Assembly: GCF_900141805.1 (NCBI RefSeq)
Contig: NZ_FQYN01000001.1
Location: 1-64,000 of the forward strand
Reading direction: 5' to 3'
Length of the DNA stretch: 64,000 nt
From: Hymenobacter daecheongensis DSM 21074
GTDB taxonomy: Bacteria; Bacteroidota; Bacteroidia; Cytophagales; Hymenobacteraceae
Each line of letters opens with the position of its first letter. Position 1 is the first letter of the stretch. The notes below the pieces were generated by a model that did not search any database, was not told the origin of the DNA, and saw nothing but the letters and a program-made list of their open reading frames with translations. Below, one piece after another: positions 52,122 through 61,174 of the stretch. Both the position numbers and the translations under genes were made by a program.

Positions 52122-54332
52122 CTAAAACCGCAAGCCGATCTGCAGGCCGGGCCAGAGGCGGGTGAGGCTGCGGTTGGAGCTTCTGTCTAGCAGTAGCTGC
52201 TGGTTTTGGCCGAAATCCCAGTCGGGCGGGGTTGTGGTGTTGTAAGCCAGGGCCAGGTTGAGCGTGGGAGCCAGCACCAATTGCAGATGCCCGGCGGGCT
52301 CCAGCTGCCAGGCCACCGCCGGCCGCAGCTGCGTTAGCAGGCGCGTTTCGCGGGTAGAAATGGCCGGTTCGGCCAGCGCCCACTGCATCACGTCGAGGCT
52401 GTAGGTGAAGCGGCCGTGGGGCCGGCTGGCCGTGCCGATGCCGAAGCCCGAGGCCCACCGGAACCGGGTGCCGAAAGGCTGCGTGGCCACCCCCACCAGC
52501 GTGTAGTAGTGGCGCACGCCCAGCTTGAGCACCGCATTCAGCGGTAGCGACTCGCTGGCCCACACCTCACCGTGCAGGTAGCCGTGCCGCACGATGTTGA
52601 TAATGCCCAGCGACACGCCATCCACCGAATCGGCCACGTTGATGAGGCCCAGCTGCATGCCGCGCACATGCTTGCCCACATTCACCAGGCCAATCTGCGC
52701 CCCGCGCACCTGCCGGGCCACGTTGAGCAGGGGTGCGGTTTGCAGCCCGGTCACGTCGTTGCCGGTCAGGTTGAACAGGCCGGCCGCCTGCAGCAGCGGG
52801 CCGGGCCGCGAGCCGGGATTTGGCGCGCCCATGGTGCTGGCGGCCGAGTCGGTGGCCAGCAGGCGGGGCAGGCCCAGCAGGCGGCGGGCCAGCGTGGGCC
52901 GGGCCGGATTCTGGCGCGAGCGGGCCGCGCCGCCCCCGATGTTGAACAGGCCCGCCACCTGCAGCCCGCGCACGTCGTCGCGGCCGATGTTGCCGAGGCC
53001 GGCGGCCTGCACGCCGTAGGCCGAGCCCCCAATGATGTTGAACAGACCCGCCAGCTGCGTGCCTTTCACCTCGGTGCCCACCACGTTCAGCAGCCCGGCG
53101 GCCTGGAGGCCCAGCACCGTATCTCGCTCAATGTTCACAAGGCCGCCCAGCTCCGCCCCTTTCAGCCCCGCCGAGTAGCCGGCCAGCAGATTGAGCGAAA
53201 CGTGGTTCACCGTGCGGCCGCTTTTCAGCCAGTTGGAGCCCAGCGGCGGCACCAGACTGACCTGCCCGAGCCGCCGATAATAGGGCCGAGTGCTTTCCAC
53301 TTTCGGCTTTAGCGGTATGGCCGCCAGCAGCGTGTCGCGCCCGGCCAGGCCACTTTGCACCAGCACCGGGCGGCTGGCCAGCGGGTCGGCGGGCCGCGCC
53401 AGGGCAGCCAGGCGGCGCGTGGCGGTGCGCAGCGGCGGGCTGGCTTTGGCGGCGGCCGTTGCCACCGAATCGGCCAGGGCGCGGGCGGCGTTGGTGAGCT
53501 GGCTGGTGCTGCTGCTTAGGGTGCGGCCGGCCCGCTTGGTGGTGCGGGCCAGCGCGGTGGCGGCCCGCGCGGTGCGCTGCCGGGCACTTTGCGGCAGCCG
53601 CGCCAACACCGAAACGCGCCGGCCCTCGACCGCTGGCTGGCTGGTTTCGGCGTTGGCCAGCCGGCGGCCGGCCACGGAATCGGGCACCGCGGGGCGGGCA
53701 GCGGCGGCCGCCAGCGCGACCTTGGTGGGTCGGGCCGGAATGGCCGCCGGATGGGTAGCGCCGGCTGGCTTTCTGGCAGATGCCAGCCGGGCTTGCGTTG
53801 GTTCAGAAGGCCGGGCTTTCCCCGAAGGTGCTTTGCCCGCTACGGTTTTCGGTGAGTTACCGGCCGGGCTACTCAGTGCGGTTTTCTTTGAATCGAATAC
53901 TGGGCGAACTGCCGGACCCACCGGCGCGGCAAGCCGAGCGGGCCTGGCGGCAGCGGATGATGCGGCGACTGCCGGCCGGGGTTTCTCGGCGTTGCCTGGC
54001 GTGAAGGGGGGCTGGGTGCCGGTGCGCCAGAGCACAATCTGGCCGCCCACGAGCTGGTAGGAAATCTGGCGGGCGGGCAGCAGCTGGCCGAGTACGGCCG
54101 CCACCGGCTCTGTGCCTCTGGTATGCAGCGTCACGCGCTTTTGCAGCGGAATAAACGTGCTGCTGTAGCTGAATGGCACGCCGCTCTGCCGGGCAATATC
54201 ACGCAGCACCTGCTCCAGCGGCTCGTCCGTAGCGGCTACCCGCACGCGCCGGCTCAGCGCGGCCGGCACCTGCGCAAGCACCGCCGAATGGAGCAGCAGC
54301 AGGCAGAAAACAAGGGCAAAAGAGGGCCGCAT
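52122..54332 (-). CDS. STN-domain surface-repeat protein (LA_2272-like repeats)
   Basis: A 736-residue exported protein. A signal peptide (1-21, VLAQV) is followed by an STN domain (about residues 28-103, VRVAATDEPLEQVLRDIARQ and RVTLHTRGTEPVAAVLGQLL). A long Ala/Pro/Arg/Thr-rich linker (about 104-370) comes next, then about ten short repeats (about 390-605) with cores such as LAGLFNIIGG, AAGLGNIG and GLVNVGKHVRGMQLGLINV, and a C-terminal barrel-like region of about 130 residues. The repeats resemble the LA_2272 surface-repeat family. STN domains normally sit at the N terminus of TonB-dependent receptors and bind FecR-type anti-sigma factors. Here it is attached to a different surface protein, next to a fecR gene 74 bases upstream. 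Confidence 0.82.
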   Translation of the reverse strand: MRPSFALVFCLLLLHSAVLAQVPAALSRRVRVAATDEPLEQVLRDIARQSGVPFSYSSTFIPLQKRVTLHTRGTEPVAAVLGQLLPARQISYQLVGGQIVLWRTGTQPPFTPGNAEKPRPAVAASSAAARPARLAAPVGPAVRPVFDSKKTALSSPAGNSPKTVAGKAPSGKARPSEPTQARLASARKPAGATHPAAIPARPTKVALAAAAARPAVPDSVAGRRLANAETSQPAVEGRRVSVLARLPQSARQRTARAATALARTTKRAGRTLSSSTSQLTNAARALADSVATAAAKASPPLRTATRRLAALARPADPLASRPVLVQSGLAGRDTLLAAIPLKPKVESTRPYYRRLGQVSLVPPLGSNWLKSGRTVNHVSLNLLAGYSAGLKGAELGGLVNIERDTVLGLQAAGLLNVVGTEVKGTQLAGLFNIIGGSAYGVQAAGLGNIGRDDVRGLQVAGLFNIGGGAARSRQNPARPTLARRLLGLPRLLATDSAASTMGAPNPGSRPGPLLQAAGLFNLTGNDVTGLQTAPLLNVARQVRGAQIGLVNVGKHVRGMQLGLINVADSVDGVSLGIINIVRHGYLHGEVWASESLPLNAVLKLGVRHYYTLVGVATQPFGTRFRWASGFGIGTASRPHGRFTYSLDVMQWALAEPAISTRETRLLTQLRPAVAWQLEPAGHLQLVLAPTLNLALAYNTTTPPDWDFGQNQQLLLDRSSNRSLTRLWPGLQIGLRF

Positions 54333-54406
54333 GGCGCAGGAAAACTGGTTTACAGACGACGCAATTAGAGCAGGCAGCGAGTTGCCGAAAAACAATCCGG
54401 GCGGTG

Positions 54407-55501
54407 CTAGTCGCAGCCTTTTCCGCCGAGGATATAGCCGTTGCCGGCATCGCCGGTGAGGGTAGCGTTGGTGGCCAGACTCAGCACCTGCAGCACCTGC
54501 GCCGGCTCGGGCCGCCGGAAGGTACCGGTGAAGCGGCAGCTGAGCAGCCGGGTATCGGCCACGCTGATGCTGGTGCCGAACGTGGTGCGCAGCGTGCGAA
54601 TGACGTGGCGCACCGGCACGTTATCAAACACCAGCTCCCCGGTTTGCCAGGCGCGGAAGTTGGTATCCTGGGTGCTGGCGCGGCGCAGGGTGGGCGCAGC
54701 GGCTGTGGTTGGGCCGGCCGTATTGCCCGCGGCACGCAGCACGCCGCGCATACCGGGCAGCAGCAGCAAAGTATCCTGCTCGGTGGTGCGGCTGGCCAGC
54801 GCCACCCGGCCCGTGAGTACGGCTACCTCTACCGAGTCTTCGGCGGGGTAGGCCCGCACGTTGAAGGAAGTGCCCAGCACTTGGGTGCGGGCGGTTTCGC
54901 TCAGCACCGTGAAGGGCCGGCCGTGGTCTTTTTGTATCTGAAAAAATGCCTCTCCGCTGAGCTTCACCTCCCGGGCAGCCGTGCGGAAATCGGCGTCATA
55001 CTCCAGGGTTGAGTGGCGGTTCAGCCACACCTGGCTGCCATCAGGCAGCGTGAGCTGCCGCTGCTGACTGGTGGCCGCCACCAGTACCGGAGCCAAAGCC
55101 GAAGATTGATTCGCCCTGAAGAAAAACACGGCCCCCACCAACAGCAGCAGCGTGGCCGCCACGGGCAGCAGCCACGGCCGCGCCGCCGCCCCCGGATACA
55201 TCGGAACGACTTTGGCCGGCGGCGCGGCCGGGCTTTGTGGCGCTTCGGGAGCCGGCCGGGCCCCCAGCATCTGGGGCCGGAACCGCTGCCAGGCGGCCTC
55301 CACATCGGCGGGGCTGAACAGGTCGGGCACGGGCGCGGCCCCTACCCGCTCCCAGGCGCGGGTGGCATCGGTGAGTAGGCCCAGCCGCCATGGGTCGGCC
55401 ACAACCCAGGTGCGCAATTCCTCCAGCTCGCCGGGCGTGGCTTCGCCGGCCAGATGCCGGGCCAGCAGCTCCCAGGGTGCTTCGGGGTTGGAGGGGTGCA
55501 T
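54407..55501 (-). CDS. FecR-type anti-sigma factor
   Basis: A 364-residue inner-membrane regulator. The N-terminal cytoplasmic part (about 1-85, LLARHLAGEATPGELEELRTWV) binds an ECF sigma factor; a single transmembrane helix (WLLPVAATLLLLVGAVFFF, about 120-138) follows; the periplasmic FecR domain has LPDGSQVWLNRHSTLEY and VKLSGEAFFQI; the C-terminal 80 residues match the STN-like DUF4974 end (LVFDNVPVRHVIRTLRTTFG). The start MHPSNPEAPWELL was chosen over an upstream ATG. It probably receives a signal from the STN protein just downstream; its sigma factor may be the ECF gene at 61832-62413. Confidence 0.9.
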   Translation of the reverse strand: MHPSNPEAPWELLARHLAGEATPGELEELRTWVVADPWRLGLLTDATRAWERVGAAPVPDLFSPADVEAAWQRFRPQMLGARPAPEAPQSPAAPPAKVVPMYPGAAARPWLLPVAATLLLLVGAVFFFRANQSSALAPVLVAATSQQRQLTLPDGSQVWLNRHSTLEYDADFRTAAREVKLSGEAFFQIQKDHGRPFTVLSETARTQVLGTSFNVRAYPAEDSVEVAVLTGRVALASRTTEQDTLLLLPGMRGVLRAAGNTAGPTTAAAPTLRRASTQDTNFRAWQTGELVFDNVPVRHVIRTLRTTFGTSISVADTRLLSCRFTGTFRRPEPAQVLQVLSLATNATLTGDAGNGYILGGKGCD

Positions 55502-55612
55502 TGGTGGGTGGTACGTAGTGCGTGGTTGCCGGTGCAAATATGCCGTTGATTCCAGAACAACCAATCAGCAAGGCAACGGAATCGGTAGCTGCCGCTTTTC
55601 AGGACACCCGCT

Positions 55613-56458
55613 CTACCGAATCACCAGCGAATCGGCGCGCACGGTGTGGCCGGCGAAGTAGCCCACGGCGGCCTTATCGGAGCCGGGCTGCACGTTGCGC
55701 ACGTTGGTGCGCACGTTGGCGGGCGGGGCGGCAAAAAGGCCCACATTGTTAAGCTGGGTTACCATTTCATTGAGGAAGTAGAAATAGTCGCGGGGCAGGG
55801 ACTCGGCCACCACGCGCACCCGGTCGCCCTTGGCGAAGGGCTTATCGTTGGCTCCTTTCTCGCTGGTCAGCTCCACGCCGTTGATGTAGTTGCCATCCAC
55901 AAACTCGTCGTTGGTCACGATCAGGTCGTTGGGCTGGTTGAGCAGAATGCCGTTGTGAAACACCTTGAAGCGGTAGTAGTCGCCCACGCCGGGCGTTTCC
56001 TCGCCGTAATACAGAATGTAGTAGCCCTCATTCTGGGTGGCGGTTTTGGCCCGAAACTCGGCCCGGATGCTGTCGATTTCGGGCGTGCGCCGAATCTCGG
56101 TTTCGGCCCGGTACTCCTCGCCTTCGCTCCTGATGGTCAGCACGTACTGGTTGCCCACTTTGCCGCGCAGCGTGCTGGTAGCATAGGTGCCGGGGCCGAT
56201 TTCGCGCAGGGTTTCCTGGTGGCCCTCATTGTCGGCGAGGGTGAGCACGGCTCCGCGCACGCGGGGTAGCGCGTCTTCTTCGAAGTACGGGGCGGTTTTG
56301 GTGAGCCTGACGAGGTACGGCCCCGGCTGGTCGGTTATTTCGCCTTCCACGGCCAGCAGCGGCCGGCCTTCGGGTATTTTCACCTCCAGCGCATCCACGC
56401 AGCCGGTGAGGCCGAAAGGGCCCAGCAAAATCAGCAGGAAAAACAGGAAACGGGTCAT
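55613..56458 (-). CDS. DUF4249 lipoprotein
   Basis: A 281-residue lipoprotein with lipobox LTGC (Cys20). The N-terminal beta domain (LLAVEGEITDQPGPYLVRLTKT in parts) and the following YATSTLRGKVGNQYVLTI match DUF4249, a family encoded next to TonB-dependent receptors in Bacteroidota. It is usually taken as an outer-membrane partner of the receptor with a role similar to SusD. The gene begins six bases after the receptor's stop codon, which supports joint expression. Confidence 0.88.
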   Translation of the reverse strand: MTRFLFFLLILLGPFGLTGCVDALEVKIPEGRPLLAVEGEITDQPGPYLVRLTKTAPYFEEDALPRVRGAVLTLADNEGHQETLREIGPGTYATSTLRGKVGNQYVLTIRSEGEEYRAETEIRRTPEIDSIRAEFRAKTATQNEGYYILYYGEETPGVGDYYRFKVFHNGILLNQPNDLIVTNDEFVDGNYINGVELTSEKGANDKPFAKGDRVRVVAESLPRDYFYFLNEMVTQLNNVGLFAAPPANVRTNVRNVQPGSDKAAVGYFAGHTVRADSLVIR

Positions 56459-56464
56459 GGCAGC

Positions 56465-58843
56465 TTAGAAATTGAAGTTGTAGGAAGCCGAGGGCAGCAC
56501 GCTCCCGAGCACCGACAGGCGCACGGCCTCGGTCCGGAGCGGGTTGTCCTTGTTCTGGCGGAAATAGATGCTGTAGGCGTTGCGGCGGGCGTAGGCGTTG
56601 TACACCGAGAACGTCCAGCTGCCGTGCCAGCGGCGGTTGGGGTCGGTTTTGCCCTCGCGGGTGGCGGCCAGGTCGAGGCGGTGGTAGGCGGGCACGCGGT
56701 AGTTGTTGCGCACGTCGCCGTTCACGTTCGGAATGATAAGGCCCTGGTAGGAATAGCGCGAGTCGGGGAAGGTGGTGGCGATGCCGGTGCTGTAACTGAA
56801 GGTGCCCGACAGCGTCCAGCGCGGATTGAGCTGGTACAGGCCCACCACTGAGAGGTAGTGCGTTTTGTCGTACTTATTCACGTACCAGTCGTTGTTGTTC
56901 AGGCCGTTGATTTGCCGCTCCGAGCGGCTCAGCGTGTAGCTGATCCAGCCGGTGAAGTCGCCCTGGTTTTTCTTCACGTAGAACTCGGCCCCGTAGGCGC
57001 GGCCGCGGCCGTAGAGCAGCTCGGCCTCCAGGTTTTTGTTGAGCAGCGTGTTGGCCCCGTTGATGTAGTCGATCTGGTTGTCCATGCGCTTGCCAAACAC
57101 CTCCACCGAGGCCTCGTAAGCGTTGTCCTGGAAGTTGCGGAAGTAGCCTACGGCCACCTGATCGGCTTTTTCGGGCCGGATGTTGTTGGTGCTCGGGGTC
57201 CAGACATCCAGCGGCGAGGAGGCCGTGGTGTTCGATACCAGATGAATGTACTGCACCATGCGGTTGTAGCTGGCTTTCAGCGAGCTGGTTTCGCTGAGGG
57301 CATAGCGTAGCGAGGCCCGGGGCTCCAGGTTGGGGTAGCGTTTGATGACTTTGCCCGCGCCGTACTGCCGCGGGTTCACCGGCGTTTTCTGGCGGCCGTC
57401 GGGGCCTTCGTAGTCGAACACGGTGCCCGCGCCGAGGTAGTCGAACATGCTCAGACGCAGGCCATACTGCGCCGAGAGCCGAGCCGAAAACGTCTGCTCG
57501 TTGTCGAGGTAGGCATCGTATTCCACGGCCTGCTGCTCATCCAGCGCCAGCGGGCGGAAGATGGAGCTGGCATTGCCGGGCGTGACGCGGCCGGGCAAAA
57601 AGGTGTAGTAAATGGCGCCCGCGCCGAAGTTGAGCGTGCTCTGCGGCGTGCGGTAGTAGTTGAAATCGGCCTTCAGGTTGTAGTTCACGATGTTGGACTT
57701 CCAGTCGAACGCCTGATTGCCCTCGGGCACGCCCAGGCCGTAGTCGTACTTGCTCACCACGCCCGTCACGTTGGCAAACAGCCGGGCGTTCAGCACGTGG
57801 TTCCAGCGCACGGTGCCGGTACGGTTGCCCAACGTATTCTTGAAATCCTTACCGAAGGCGAAAACGTCGCGCCCGAGGTAGCCGCTCACGTAGAGCCGGT
57901 CCTGGGTGCCCAGCGTGTAGTTGGCCTTCATCGAGAGGTCGTAGAAATACGCCTGATTGTCCTTCTGCGCGGGTATCAGCTTCAGGAACAAGTCGCCGTA
58001 GGAGCGCCGCCCGGCCACGATAAATGAGCCCTTATCTTTCACGATGGGCGCTTCCACCGCCAAGCGCGACATAATCAGCCCCACGCCGCCGCTCACGCCC
58101 AGGCGCTGGGTGTTGCCCTCCTTCATGCGCACATCCAGCAGCGAGGAAAGCCGCCCGCCGTACTGCGCCGGAATGCCGCCCTTCACCAGCTTGATGTCCT
58201 TCACGGCATCGGGGTTGAAGGTCGAAAACAGCCCGAACAGGTGCGAGGCGTTATAAATCGGGGCCTCATCCAGCAGAATCAGGTTCTGATCGACGCCCCC
58301 GCCGCGCACGTTGAAGCCCGCGGCCCCCTCGCCCACCGTGCTGATGCCCGGCAGCAGCTGAATGCTGCGAATCACATCGACTTCGCCCAGCAGCGCCGGC
58401 ATCAGCTTCACCTGCTTCAGGTCGAGCCGGTTCACGCTCATCTCGGTGCTTTTCACGTTTTCGTCGGGTTTCTGGCCCGTTATCAGCACCTCACTAGTCT
58501 GCACGCCGCGGGTGGCCAGGCGCACCGAGCGGGTCAGGCTGGTGGTCAGCGTGAGGGGCGTTTCCTGCGCCTCGTAGCCCAGGTAGGTGTAGGTGATGGT
58601 GTAAGTGCCTTTCGGCAGCGTGAGCGAGTAAAAGCCGTACTCATTGGCCGTAGCGCCCACGGCCAGGGCTTTCACGAATACCGACGCGCCCACCAGGGCC
58701 TCGCCGTTGGCGGCATCGCGCAGGTAACCGCTCAGCGTCACGCTGGCGTTGGCGTCGGGGGCGCGGCCGGGGCCGGGCTGCTGGGCCATGGCCGTGAGGC
58801 CGGGCAGCAGCAAAAGCAGAAACAGCAGAAAAGGGCGGAGCAT
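56465..58843 (-). CDS. TonB-dependent receptor, without STN domain
   Basis: A 792-residue outer-membrane receptor. A signal peptide (1-20, LTAMAQQ) precedes a carboxypeptidase-regulatory-like domain (about residues 30-115, LSGYLRDAANGEALVGASVFV), a plug domain (about 130-235, with GFNVRGGGVDQNLILLDEAP and GGIPAQYGGRLSS) and a 22-stranded barrel to the C terminus, which ends in an aromatic residue (SYNFNF). No STN domain lies at the N terminus. The substrate is unknown. It is paired with a DUF4249 lipoprotein gene directly downstream and preceded by a head-GIN gene. The start MLRPFLLF was chosen for the signal peptide. Confidence 0.92.
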   Translation of the reverse strand: MLRPFLLFLLLLLPGLTAMAQQPGPGRAPDANASVTLSGYLRDAANGEALVGASVFVKALAVGATANEYGFYSLTLPKGTYTITYTYLGYEAQETPLTLTTSLTRSVRLATRGVQTSEVLITGQKPDENVKSTEMSVNRLDLKQVKLMPALLGEVDVIRSIQLLPGISTVGEGAAGFNVRGGGVDQNLILLDEAPIYNASHLFGLFSTFNPDAVKDIKLVKGGIPAQYGGRLSSLLDVRMKEGNTQRLGVSGGVGLIMSRLAVEAPIVKDKGSFIVAGRRSYGDLFLKLIPAQKDNQAYFYDLSMKANYTLGTQDRLYVSGYLGRDVFAFGKDFKNTLGNRTGTVRWNHVLNARLFANVTGVVSKYDYGLGVPEGNQAFDWKSNIVNYNLKADFNYYRTPQSTLNFGAGAIYYTFLPGRVTPGNASSIFRPLALDEQQAVEYDAYLDNEQTFSARLSAQYGLRLSMFDYLGAGTVFDYEGPDGRQKTPVNPRQYGAGKVIKRYPNLEPRASLRYALSETSSLKASYNRMVQYIHLVSNTTASSPLDVWTPSTNNIRPEKADQVAVGYFRNFQDNAYEASVEVFGKRMDNQIDYINGANTLLNKNLEAELLYGRGRAYGAEFYVKKNQGDFTGWISYTLSRSERQINGLNNNDWYVNKYDKTHYLSVVGLYQLNPRWTLSGTFSYSTGIATTFPDSRYSYQGLIIPNVNGDVRNNYRVPAYHRLDLAATREGKTDPNRRWHGSWTFSVYNAYARRNAYSIYFRQNKDNPLRTEAVRLSVLGSVLPSASYNFNF

Positions 58844-58943
58844 AAGCAGCCAGGAAAAGAGGAGTAGTTGAAGGGAAAAGGCCGGCCAAAGCCGCCACCT
58901 GCCGCCGGGCGGGCCGAAAAGCGGCAGAAAGTCCGGCAAAAAG

Positions 58944-59672
58944 CTAGTTGGCATCCACCACGCGGCCGGAACCCGACACGCGCACCGTCACGGCCGGCCG
59001 GCCGCGGTAGTAGATGTTGCCCGAGCCGCTGATGGTGGCCCGCAGGGCCTCCGAGGCCGTGAGGTAGCACGCGCCCGAGCCGCTGATGCGCACGTCGGCC
59101 GTTTGCAGCCGCAGCCCATACGCCTCCACCTTGCCCGAGCCGCTGAGGTCCACGCTATGGCTGTGCGCCGCGCCGCTGAGCCGTACCGTGCCCGAGCCGG
59201 AAATATCGGTATCCAGGTCGCGGGCCGTGATATTATCGAACCCGATACTGCCCGAGCCCGACAGCGCCAGGTCCAGATCCTGCACCTGCCAGCCTTCCTT
59301 TCCCTGCAATTCTCCGGAACCCGCCACGGCCACCGCCTGCAGGTTGGGCGTGGTGATATACACCCGAATAGGCTCGTGGCGGCGCACCTGCACCCGCCCG
59401 AAGCCGATGCTCAGCTTTTCGCCGCTCACGCTGGTTTGCAGCACCTCGAGCACGTTGCGCTGGGCCTCCACCCGCACGCTGGCCGGCGTGCCCTGCGTGA
59501 GGTACACGGTGCCATCAATGGCCAGATCAACGCGGTTGAAAGCCGATACGGCGCGATTTTCAGCCTCCACGGGGCCGCTGCCGCTGATGCGGTCCGGGAA
59601 AATGTCGTGGTCGTGGCAGCCGCTGAGCAGCAGGCTCAACGCGAGCAGGGCGGAAGAAAGGAGTGTTTTCAT
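58944..59672 (-). CDS. Head-GIN domain lipoprotein (DUF2807)
   Basis: A 242-residue lipoprotein with lipobox LSGC (Cys19). The region from about residue 25 has the DUF2807 auto-transporter-adhesin-like head pattern, a beta-solenoid of about 20-residue turns with repeated SGSG motifs (seen at least seven times, for example LALSGSGSIGFDN and VDLSGSGKVEAYG). The function is unknown; such proteins are common in Bacteroidota. It is located 100 bases upstream of the receptor gene on the same strand, but a functional link is not established. Confidence 0.9.
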   Translation of the reverse strand: MKTLLSSALLALSLLLSGCHDHDIFPDRISGSGPVEAENRAVSAFNRVDLAIDGTVYLTQGTPASVRVEAQRNVLEVLQTSVSGEKLSIGFGRVQVRRHEPIRVYITTPNLQAVAVAGSGELQGKEGWQVQDLDLALSGSGSIGFDNITARDLDTDISGSGTVRLSGAAHSHSVDLSGSGKVEAYGLRLQTADVRISGSGACYLTASEALRATISGSGNIYYRGRPAVTVRVSGSGRVVDAN

Positions 59673-60026
59673 AGCGGTAAGCAGGTTTAGGGGTCAGAAC
59701 TTGATGAGGATTTCAAGTGTCTGATCCGCAACCGGCCCGCCACCCCTACGCGGTGAGGAAAAATATTTTTTGCCGCTTATTAGCTTCTGGCTTTCAACTA
59801 AAAAAGGCAGCCATGCCGGGTGCGCCATGACTGCCGTTTGCAGAAGTTGAATCTGGGAACAAGCTTAGAAGCTGTTCGAGTTGCTTTTTCAGGCCGTTGA
59901 ACCGTGTAGAGACGCATAGTTGCGTCTTGTCAGCCGCGCCAGCACAACGATTGTCGTTCAACGACGAGACGCAAGTATGCGTCTCTACACGGTTCTGACT
60001 ACTCTTTCGCTAACGCAAACAGCTTA
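59673..60026. other. Intergenic region with an inverted repeat
   Basis: 354 bases without ORF or RNA gene. It holds a weak stem-loop (GGCAGCCATG/CATGACTGCC, about 59805-59835) and the inverted repeat at 59900-59994, which may end transcription of the YdeI-like gene. Confidence 0.5.
59900..59994. repeat. Inverted repeat with GTGTAGAGACGC-type arms
   Basis: The left arm AACCGTGTAGAGACGCATAG... (59900-59927) and right arm ...GTATGCGTCTCTACACGGTT (59966-59994) match over about 28 bases. The core is shared with the short repeat at 5203-5227. Confidence 0.8.
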
Positions 60027-60605
60027 TTAGTCATTCAGCCCTATGCCGTTGAGAATGTGGGGCACGGATTTTTCCACCCGTGCCGCTCGGGTTTGGGCCT
60101 GCTTGGGCGCGGAAAAATAGAGGATATAGGCCCGCTGCCGGCCGGGCGTCAGACCATAGAAAGCGGATTTCAGCGCAGCGTTGCCGGCCAGCTTGCTCGC
60201 CAGCTCATCAGGCAGCGCAAACTCCTCCGGCGTTTTGAACGCTACTTTCAAACCGGATTTTTCCACTGCCACGGCCTCCTCAATGTACGCTTTCACTAGG
60301 GCTTCGCTTGCCACTACCTGCTGCACCGAGGTGAACCGCAGCTGCCGGGCGGCCTGCGTATTGGCCGTTTGCTGAATCAGCAGGCCGTTGGGGTCACGCA
60401 GCAAGGCTCCTTTAATGAACAGAAGCGCACAGTAGTCTTTGAATACGTGCAGCAAAACGACGTTGCGGCTTTGAAACGTGTAGCACGGTACGCCCCATTT
60501 CAATTCTTCCGCAAGGCCGCAGTCCAGCACGAAGGTGCGCAGGTGCTCTATTGCCTCCAGCCACTTGCCGGCTTTGGTGAAGTAGAAATCAACTTTGGGG
60601 TTCAT
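60027..60605 (-). CDS. YdeI/OmdA family protein with DUF1801-like domain
   Basis: A 192-residue cytoplasmic protein starting MNPKVDFYFTKAGKW. The N-terminal half (about 5-105) matches DUF1801 (LKWGVPCYTF, LLFIKGALL), a domain of iron-chaperone-like YdhG proteins, and the C-terminal part (about 135-192, LASKLAGNAALKSAFYGLTPGRQRAYILY) is the bacteriocin-protection (OmdA/YdeI) domain. The function is not well established. The long ORF continues upstream over the DoxX gene in another frame; the start above is taken because it fits the family. Confidence 0.85.
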   Translation of the reverse strand: MNPKVDFYFTKAGKWLEAIEHLRTFVLDCGLAEELKWGVPCYTFQSRNVVLLHVFKDYCALLFIKGALLRDPNGLLIQQTANTQAARQLRFTSVQQVVASEALVKAYIEEAVAVEKSGLKVAFKTPEEFALPDELASKLAGNAALKSAFYGLTPGRQRAYILYFSAPKQAQTRAARVEKSVPHILNGIGLND

Positions 60606-60691
60606 CTCCTGGCTATTACTGGGTTGGTCTGATCTTTTATCTGCGGCTCGCAGCACCGCCCTGAAAAGCAGGCGCGGCCGCGCCCAAGCGG

Positions 60692-61096
60692 CTAGCCCGG
60701 CGCCGGGAGCGGCGGCGCGGGCACCAGCCGGCGGCCGGCGGGGCGCAGATACCAGGAGGCCACCGTCAGGCCGGCGAAGACAAACGGGGCCAGCGACCCA
60801 CCCAGGCCGTCGCCGCTGACTAGGTGCGACACGGTGGCCCCCGTCAGCAGGAAAAAGAAGCCCGCGTAGGCCCATTCCTTGGCCAGCGGCCAGCCCGGCA
60901 CCAGAATCACCAGCACCCCCGCCAGCTTCCACGCCCCCACTATCGACAATACGTAGAGCGGGTAGCCCAGATGCCGCATTCCCTCCACGTTGAACCGGGC
61001 GTGCAGCAGCTGAGCAGTGCCCCCGGCCAGCATTCCGAAGGCCAGCAGGCCGGTTATCAGCCAAAACAAGAGGTGGGGCGAGCGGGCAGTTTTCAT
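60692..61096 (-). CDS. DoxX-like membrane protein
   Basis: A 134-residue protein with four hydrophobic helices, the size and layout of DoxX. GGTAQLLHARFNVEGMRHLGYP (in parts, about residues 25-46) and the following WKLAGVLVIL are typical of the DoxX-like group in Bacteroidota. DoxX proteins are thought to be quinone- or thiol-linked membrane proteins. A TAGCTTTG element 31 bases upstream should give this gene, and possibly the YdeI-like gene, their own transcript. The gene lies 78 bases from the regulator gene. Confidence 0.8.
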   Translation of the reverse strand: MKTARSPHLLFWLITGLLAFGMLAGGTAQLLHARFNVEGMRHLGYPLYVLSIVGAWKLAGVLVILVPGWPLAKEWAYAGFFFLLTGATVSHLVSGDGLGGSLAPFVFAGLTVASWYLRPAGRRLVPAPPLPAPG

Positions 61097-61126
61097 GGGG
61101 TAGTTGGAGGAGACTGAAGTTCTTCC

Positions 61127-61134
61127 CAAAGCTA
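61127..61134 (-). promoter_or_regulatory. -7 promoter element (TAGCTTTG) of the DoxX-like gene
   Basis: Perfect TAnnTTTG on the minus strand, between the Crp-like gene and the DoxX-like gene; predicted leader of about 27 bases. Confidence 0.6.
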
Positions 61135-61174
61135 TTCGCCGCCTGCGCCCAATCTTTTAACAAATGATAAAAAG

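Noticed and set aside
60027..61163. 378-codon ORF suggesting a fusion before the YdeI-like protein
   Set aside because: The upstream part lies over the DoxX-like gene in another frame; the family start is at 60605.
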